In this document: positions 16,223 to 21,128 of the stretch, one piece after another
Layout of the letters: every line of letters begins with the position of its first letter
Numbering within the stretch: the first letter of the stretch is position 1
Source: Muribaculaceae bacterium
GTDB taxonomy: Bacteria > Bacteroidota > Bacteroidia > Bacteroidales > Muribaculaceae
Length of the DNA stretch: 21,128 nucleotides
Assembly (NCBI GenBank): GCA_009775355.1
Contig: VSPN01000047.1
Location: forward strand, 1-21,128
Direction of reading: 5' to 3'
Notes under the pieces: generated by a model
Told to the model about the DNA's origin: nothing
Database searches by the model: none
Seen by the model: only the letters and a program-made list of their open reading frames with translations
Made by a program: the position numbers and the translations under genes

Positions 16223-17959
16223 ATGAAAAAGATAATATACACGCTTGCAGCAATCATTATAAGTCTCACGACAGCGAGCTGCGATTCATTTCTTGACGAG
16301 CAGAAGCCGCAGGGCGTGATGGATGACGATCAGCTCAGACAGCCCGAATATATCGATAATCTCGTCATCTCCGCCTATGCCATCTGGATATCGGGCGAGG
16401 ATATCAACTCCTCATTCAGTCTCTGGAACTATGACGTGCGTTCGGACGACGCCTACAAGGGAGGCAACGGCACGGAAGACGGAGATGTGTTCCACGCCCT
16501 CGAGATCTCTCAGGGAGTCATGACCACCGCATGGAATCTGAGCAGCATCTGGGAACGGCTCTACAACTGCATATCGCGCGCCAACACAGCCCTGGATCTT
16601 CTGGAGAAGGTCGACGCAGACGCCTACCCTCTCAAAGAGCGCCGCATAGCCGAGATGCGATTTCTGCGCGGGCACGGACACTTCCTGCTCAAACAGCTTT
16701 TCAAATACATTCCGTTCGCGATTGACGCGAGCATGAGCCCCGACGAATATAACAACCTGTCGAACCGTGAGTTCAGCAACGACGAGGGTTGGGAGAAAAT
16801 CGCCGAAGACTTCCGCTATGCCTACGAGACACTTCCGGCCGTACAGGCCGAGAAAGGGCGTCCGACACGCGCGGCAGCCGCCGCCTATCTTGCCAAGACA
16901 TATCTCTACAAGGCATACAGGCAGGACAACGAGGCCTCACACGCCATCACATCGATCAACGCCGACGACCTGCGCAAGGTGGTCGAATACACCGAATCTG
17001 CGGTGACTGGCGCGTCGGGCTGCGGTCTCGAAGCCGACTTCCACAACAATTTCCGTCCTGAGCCGCAGTATGAGAACGGTATCGAGTCCGTCTGGGCCAT
17101 GCAGTATTCAATGAACGACGGCTCAAAGAACGGCAACTGCAACTGGGCGTTCGGCCTCATCGTGCCCAATATACCCGGTGTGACCGACGGCGGCTGCGAC
17201 TTCTACAAGCCGAGTCAGAACCTTGTCAACGCTTTCCGGACCGACAGCGACGGACACCCCATGCCCGACACATTCAACAACAGCGACTACGACATGACCA
17301 CCGACTATGCCGATCCTCGCCTTTTCCTCACCGTCGGACTTCCGGGCACTCCCTACGAATTCAATCCGAAGTACATGATGGACCGCACTGCCGACTGGAG
17401 CCGCTCCAACGGGCTTTACGGCTACTACGTATCGCTGAAGCACAATGTCGATCCCGACAGCGGGTTCATGGTCAAGGACGGTCTTTGGGCGAGCCCTATG
17501 AACCATATCGTGATCAGATATGCCGATGTGATGCTGATGCGGGCCGAAGCCCTTATCCAGCTTAACGACGGACGCATCGGCGAGGCCATCGGACTCATAA
17601 ACTCGCTCCGCACCCGCGCCGCGCAGAGTCTCTCGGTCATAGCCGACTATGAGAAAGCCTACGGCGTCCGCATGCTCGTCAAGCCCTATACCGGCACCTA
17701 CAGTCAGGAAGAGGCCTTGAAGATGCTCAAATTCGAGCGACGCCTCGAACTTGCCATGGAGAGCGACCGCTTTTTCGATCTCGTCCGCTGGGGTGACGCC
17801 GAAAAGACACTCAACAGATATTACGCCGAGGAAGCGGGGAAATGCACCATTTACTCACAAGCGCATTTCACTGCCGACAAGAACGAGTATCTTCCCATTC
17901 CGTTTGCCCAGATAAGTGCGAGCAACGGACATTACACCCAGAATATCGGAGGATGGTAA
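16223..17959 (+). CDS. susD: SusD/RagB-family surface glycan-binding lipoprotein
   Basis: This 578-residue surface lipoprotein forms the hinged lid of the SusC transporter and binds glycan. The signal peptide ends in the lipobox TASC (Cys20), followed by DSFLDEQ, the usual start of mature SusD proteins. The N-terminal helices (IDNLVISAYAIWISGED) and TPR-like region, including the RIAEMRFLRGHGHFLLKQLF segment, fit the family. The C-terminal signature ERRLELAMESDRFFDLVRWG starts near residue 504. It is cotranscribed with susC and precedes the DUF4960-like lipoprotein by 24 bases. Ligand specificity is inferred to be fructan from the neighbours. Confidence 0.95.
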   Translation: MKKIIYTLAAIIISLTTASCDSFLDEQKPQGVMDDDQLRQPEYIDNLVISAYAIWISGEDINSSFSLWNYDVRSDDAYKGGNGTEDGDVFHALEISQGVMTTAWNLSSIWERLYNCISRANTALDLLEKVDADAYPLKERRIAEMRFLRGHGHFLLKQLFKYIPFAIDASMSPDEYNNLSNREFSNDEGWEKIAEDFRYAYETLPAVQAEKGRPTRAAAAAYLAKTYLYKAYRQDNEASHAITSINADDLRKVVEYTESAVTGASGCGLEADFHNNFRPEPQYENGIESVWAMQYSMNDGSKNGNCNWAFGLIVPNIPGVTDGGCDFYKPSQNLVNAFRTDSDGHPMPDTFNNSDYDMTTDYADPRLFLTVGLPGTPYEFNPKYMMDRTADWSRSNGLYGYYVSLKHNVDPDSGFMVKDGLWASPMNHIVIRYADVMLMRAEALIQLNDGRIGEAIGLINSLRTRAAQSLSVIADYEKAYGVRMLVKPYTGTYSQEEALKMLKFERRLELAMESDRFFDLVRWGDAEKTLNRYYAEEAGKCTIYSQAHFTADKNEYLPIPFAQISASNGHYTQNIGGW

Positions 17960-17983
17960 AACGCTTAACAACGACCTGAAAAC

Positions 17984-19360
17984 ATGAAAACAGCATTAAG
18001 CCATATATATTTACTCGCTATCGCAATCGCGCTGACTTTCGGTCTGACCGACTGCAAAGATGGCAATCGGTCAGATCTGAACCTCGACGGAGGCACGACA
18101 ATACTGAGTCTCAGCCTCGACTCCTTCGAGGCCGAGATCGACAACAAGGCCAAAACGGCCAGAATCAACGTTCCCGACAGCTATGACATCTCAGCCATGT
18201 CGCTCGCGCGCATTGAGCTCGCGCCGGGAGCCGAGGCAGATATCCGCCCGGGAGAGGTGTTGGACTGCAGCGTTCCCCGCAATATCAGAGTGACCAACGG
18301 TAACGTCTTCACCGACTACACCCTGACCGTTAAACGCGATGACGTGACCTTCGTCAGCGCATCGCTCAACGGCCGATATGCCGGATCCATCGACAACGAT
18401 GCCCGCACCATTCTGTTCTATGTGCCCTTTGACGAAGACGTGACGGCCATGCAGCTCACTTTCGAGACCGGAGAAGAGACAACTGTCACTCCGGCATCAG
18501 GATCAGTGCTCGACTTCTCGTCGCCACAGCAGCTGTCCGCAGTGTGCCGCACCGCCGCAGTGACCTACACGGCGACGGCAGTCAAAAGCGAGATCTCGCA
18601 GGCACCCAAGGCATTTGTCGGCAATGCCGCCGATGTGACCGGTCTCGGAGATGAGGCCGCTTCCGCCGCCCGGTGGATGCTGACCAACATACCCAACTCC
18701 CGCTTCGTGTCGCTGCAGGAGATTCTCGACGGCACCGTGAAGCTTTCTGACTTCACGATGGTGTGGTGCCACCTCGACTTCACCGACTGGCCCGGAATAA
18801 TGTGGGACACCCGCGATCTTTTCAATGATTACTATATCAAGGGGGGAAATATCCTGGCTACCCGCGACGGTGCCAGATATATCAACGACGTGTGGCGCAT
18901 AGCGAAAGACCAGCAGAGTCCGGGCAACATGTTCGGCGGAGACTTCTACGAGACTCTGGGGTATGACCTCGGATTCAGCATCCTCGGCCATGAGTCGCAC
19001 CCCCTCTTTGCGGATCTGACTCCCGATGACGACGGAAGAGTCTGTCTTCTTGCCGCCGGATGCGCGAACTCAAACCGCACCCTGCAATGGATCGTCGACT
19101 GGGACTCTTATGGCGACATGAACATATGGGAAGAAAAGACCGGCGCCACTGCACTCGCTTCCGCCCATGACCACAATCCTGTTTGTGTGACGATAGCCGA
19201 ATTCGCGCCCCGCGACATACTCGACGGCTACACAAGCGGACGTGTCATCACAATCGGCACCCCCGCATTCGAATGGCACGATCCCAACGGAGCGGAAAAC
19301 CCATACCGTGAAAACATGTATCAACTCACTAAGAACGCCATCAACTATCTGTGCAAATGA
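17984..19360 (+). CDS. Surface lipoprotein, probable fructan-binding protein (DUF4960-like)
   Basis: This 458-residue lipoprotein is at the SusE position of the locus. The lipobox is GLTDC (Cys24), followed by KDG, close to the Bacteroidetes surface-export signal (Lys then acidic). Two related beta-rich repeats follow: about 40-117 and 123-200, each with a pattern of (SLSLDSF or SASLNGR)...IDN.A.T..(INVP or FYVP) and ending in a YTLTVK/YTATAV strand. The C-terminal domain (about 208-458) starts APKAFVGNAADV and includes MVWCHLDFTDWPGIMWD and GGNILATRDGARYI. I assign it to DUF4960 from memory of proteins at this position in fructan loci such as BT1761. The role, holding fructan at the cell surface for GH32 and SusCD, is inferred. 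Confidence 0.8.
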   Translation: MKTALSHIYLLAIAIALTFGLTDCKDGNRSDLNLDGGTTILSLSLDSFEAEIDNKAKTARINVPDSYDISAMSLARIELAPGAEADIRPGEVLDCSVPRNIRVTNGNVFTDYTLTVKRDDVTFVSASLNGRYAGSIDNDARTILFYVPFDEDVTAMQLTFETGEETTVTPASGSVLDFSSPQQLSAVCRTAAVTYTATAVKSEISQAPKAFVGNAADVTGLGDEAASAARWMLTNIPNSRFVSLQEILDGTVKLSDFTMVWCHLDFTDWPGIMWDTRDLFNDYYIKGGNILATRDGARYINDVWRIAKDQQSPGNMFGGDFYETLGYDLGFSILGHESHPLFADLTPDDDGRVCLLAAGCANSNRTLQWIVDWDSYGDMNIWEEKTGATALASAHDHNPVCVTIAEFAPRDILDGYTSGRVITIGTPAFEWHDPNGAENPYRENMYQLTKNAINYLCK

Positions 19361-19402
19361 CGGCATCCGCCCGAAAGATTGCACGCAATATATCATTACA
19401 AC

Positions 19403-20992
19403 ATGAAACCAATGTGTTTACTTGCAATATCCATGTCATTCGTGGCCACCGTGCTCGCCTCATGCAGCGAAGAGAGCCATGCTCCGGAAAACAGCAATCT
19501 GGAGAACAGCGCGACATATTTCGAATCGACCGACGCGCAGGGCTTCGGCACATATTACAAACCGGCAGTGGGCTATGTAGGCGACCCTATGCCATTCTAC
19601 GATCCTCTGGAGAAAGACTTCAAAATTCTTTATCTTCAGGAATTCCGTCCCAATTCGGCGACTTTCCATCCGATATGGGGAATCTCGACCCGCGACTGCG
19701 CCAGCTATGAGTCAATGGGAGAGCTGATATCCACAGGCTCTGTAATGGAACTTGACGGCGCGATCGGCACCGGATCGACTGTATACAATGAAGCCGACGG
19801 CACCTATCACACTTTCTACACCGGACATTCAGTCAATATCGAGGCTACCGGGATAGGAGAAGGAGTCATGGTCGCCACCTCGACAGATTTCCGCACATGG
19901 ACCAAGGACCGGTCGTTTATCCTTTCGCCAGGCGATGAATACAGCACCATGGATTTCCGCGATCCGTGCGTGTTCCGTGGCGATGACGGACTATGGCACA
20001 TGATTGTCTCCACTCAGAAAAACGGCAAGGGTGTGCTTGCCGAATACAGTTCAGCCGACCTGCGCGCATGGGAGTCTCGCGGCATCTTCATGACAATGAT
20101 GTGGGACCGCTTCTATGAGTGCCCCGACGTGTTCAGAATGGGCGACTGGTGGTATCTCGTCTATTCCGAGAAACATGCGGCTGTGCGCCGTGTGCAGTAT
20201 TTCAAAGGACGCACTCTCGACGAGCTCAGAGCCTGCACCCGCGATGACGCAGGCATCTGGCCGGACCTGCATGAAGGTATGCTCGACTCACGGGCATTCT
20301 ATGCCGGCAAAACAGCTTCAGACGGCACCGACCGCTACATATGGGGATGGTGCCCCACCCGACCCGGGAAAGACAATGCCAGCGTCGGAGCATACCCTGC
20401 TGAACCAGAATGGGCAGGCGCTCTCGTATGCCATAGGCTCGTACAGCATCCCGACGGCACCCTCACCCTCGGCTCTGTCAAAGGAATTGACACAAAGTTC
20501 TCGACAGAGACCTCGCTCCGTGAAATGTCGCGCGGCGGCGACGTGACAGGCGACACAAACCGGTATACACTCGGAGCCGACAGCCATGTGCTTTTCAACC
20601 GACTCGCCGACTGCAACCGGATCTCCATGACAGTCACAGTATCGGAAGAGACCGACAGATTCGGCATCTCGTTCGCCCGCGGCACAGACTCTAAGAAATA
20701 TTACACGATCATGGTCAATCCGGAAGGCAACGGACGCAGGAAGATAAACTTCGAGGAAGAGGGATCCGAGGGTGCGGGCTTCATCGCCGGAGCTGATGGA
20801 TACCTGTTTGACGCGCCATCCGACGGAGTCTACAACATAAAGATATATACCGACAATTCCGTCTGCTGCGTCTACATCAACGACAACTGCGTTTTCACGG
20901 CCCGCATCTACGGAGTCCAGAAAAACTGCTGGTCGGTCAACAGTTACGACGGCCGCATCGAATGCAGTGGTATTCAGACTTTCAGGCAATAA
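19403..20992 (+). CDS. GH32-family glycoside hydrolase, surface lipoprotein (probable fructanase)
   Basis: This 529-residue lipoprotein has lipobox LASC (Cys21) followed by SEE, matching the surface-export signal. The GH32 five-bladed propeller is marked by GDPMPFYD with probable nucleophile Asp61, FRDP with transition-state stabiliser Asp187, and YECPDVF with acid/base Glu239. The nucleophile motif differs from the common NDPNG. A C-terminal beta-sandwich (about 335-529) fits the GH32 layout and may be the DUF4975-type variant. It should hydrolyse beta-fructosyl linkages of levan, inulin or sucrose at the surface; endo or exo action cannot be read. ATG 19403 was chosen over an in-frame ATG at 19379 because it gives a proper signal peptide. 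It is the last gene of the locus, 42 bases after the DUF4960-like gene, and a strong terminator follows. Confidence 0.85.
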   Translation: MKPMCLLAISMSFVATVLASCSEESHAPENSNLENSATYFESTDAQGFGTYYKPAVGYVGDPMPFYDPLEKDFKILYLQEFRPNSATFHPIWGISTRDCASYESMGELISTGSVMELDGAIGTGSTVYNEADGTYHTFYTGHSVNIEATGIGEGVMVATSTDFRTWTKDRSFILSPGDEYSTMDFRDPCVFRGDDGLWHMIVSTQKNGKGVLAEYSSADLRAWESRGIFMTMMWDRFYECPDVFRMGDWWYLVYSEKHAAVRRVQYFKGRTLDELRACTRDDAGIWPDLHEGMLDSRAFYAGKTASDGTDRYIWGWCPTRPGKDNASVGAYPAEPEWAGALVCHRLVQHPDGTLTLGSVKGIDTKFSTETSLREMSRGGDVTGDTNRYTLGADSHVLFNRLADCNRISMTVTVSEETDRFGISFARGTDSKKYYTIMVNPEGNGRRKINFEEEGSEGAGFIAGADGYLFDAPSDGVYNIKIYTDNSVCCVYINDNCVFTARIYGVQKNCWSVNSYDGRIECSGIQTFRQ

Positions 20993-21008
20993 CGAAACAC
21001 TCTTCACG

Positions 21009-21053
21009 ATAAAAAGTCAACCCCGGCGGTGCGTGCCGGGGTTGACTTTTTAT
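21009..21053 (+). terminator. Strong intrinsic terminator closing the fructan locus
   Basis: AAAAAGTCAACCCCGGC at 21011-21027 and GCCGGGGTTGACTTTTT at 21035-21051 pair perfectly across a 7-base loop; two more A-T pairs extend the stem to 19 bp. The A and T tracts at both ends make it usable in both directions. It begins 16 bases after the GH32 stop. Confidence 0.92.
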
Positions 21054-21128
21054 TATTACTGTCCGCTAAACTTTTTTTGAGCGATTGAAAAATTAGGGCT
21101 GACACCTATTGCAGGAGTCAGCTCTAAA
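21054..21128. other. Window-end stretch with an imperfect hairpin
   Basis: No gene is visible. AGGGCTGAC (21094-21102) can pair with GTCAGCTCT (21117-21125) with one G-U pair, and CC/GG inside after an A-A mismatch. The preceding GTCCGCTAAAC with a run of T is reminiscent of insertion-sequence ends in Bacteroidales, but this is only an impression. The window stops too soon to tell. Confidence 0.3.

Noticed and set aside
20318..21007. 229-codon minus-strand open frame
   Set aside because: It is antisense to the GH32 gene, which carries its catalytic motifs in the other strand, and its start overlaps the locus terminator area.

Overview
The window reads as a chromosomal segment of a GC-moderate member of the Bacteroidales, probably Muribaculaceae or a close relative (the family is inference). 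The evidence is a SusC/SusD pair, a hybrid two-component sensor that joins a sugar-binding domain, kinase, receiver and AraC-type DNA-binding domain in one chain, lipoproteins with Bacteroidetes-type export signals, few Shine-Dalgarno sequences, and promoters of the Bacteroidetes form TTTG-N20-TAnnTTTG upstream of several genes.

Left part (1-9900), mostly housekeeping and accessory metabolism. After about 500 bases without a convincing gene, a good promoter at 502-534 drives a UbiA-type polyprenyl-phosphate phosphoribosyltransferase and an ATGA-overlapping HAD phosphatase. A secreted C69 dipeptidase follows. On the minus strand lie a small two-helix membrane protein whose start codon sits inside a 14-bp perfect inverted repeat, an iron-containing alcohol dehydrogenase, a HIT-family hydrolase and greA. 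A divergent region holds a near-perfect greA promoter, a terminator-like hairpin in the greA leader, and a sufE -7 box. sufE is followed by an intact POT-family peptide/H+ symporter. Directly after it is the decayed 5' end of a second POT transporter, with start codon ATA, a one-base deletion and a stop. An unrecognised lipoprotein gene lies on the minus strand.

Right part (10098-21053) is a compact five-gene polysaccharide utilization locus, most likely for fructan (levan or inulin). Its order is hybrid sensor-regulator with a LacI/ribose-type periplasmic domain, susC, susD, a surface lipoprotein with two small repeats and a DUF4960-like domain, and a GH32-like lipoprotein. This matches the core of the Bacteroides thetaiotaomicron fructan locus (BT1754 sensor; BT1763-BT1760). 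The expected logic is that GH32 cuts fructan at the surface, the two lipoproteins and SusC capture and import fragments, and fructose released in the periplasm binds the sensor, which activates susC transcription. A very strong terminator at 21009-21053 closes the locus. No inner-membrane fructose importer or fructokinase is in the window.

I found no CRISPR array, tRNA or rRNA, complete insertion sequence, or clear undescribed system. The points most worth a second look are the transporter remnant, the start-codon inverted repeat, the greA leader hairpin, the divergent GH32 nucleophile motif and the UbiA-HAD pair.
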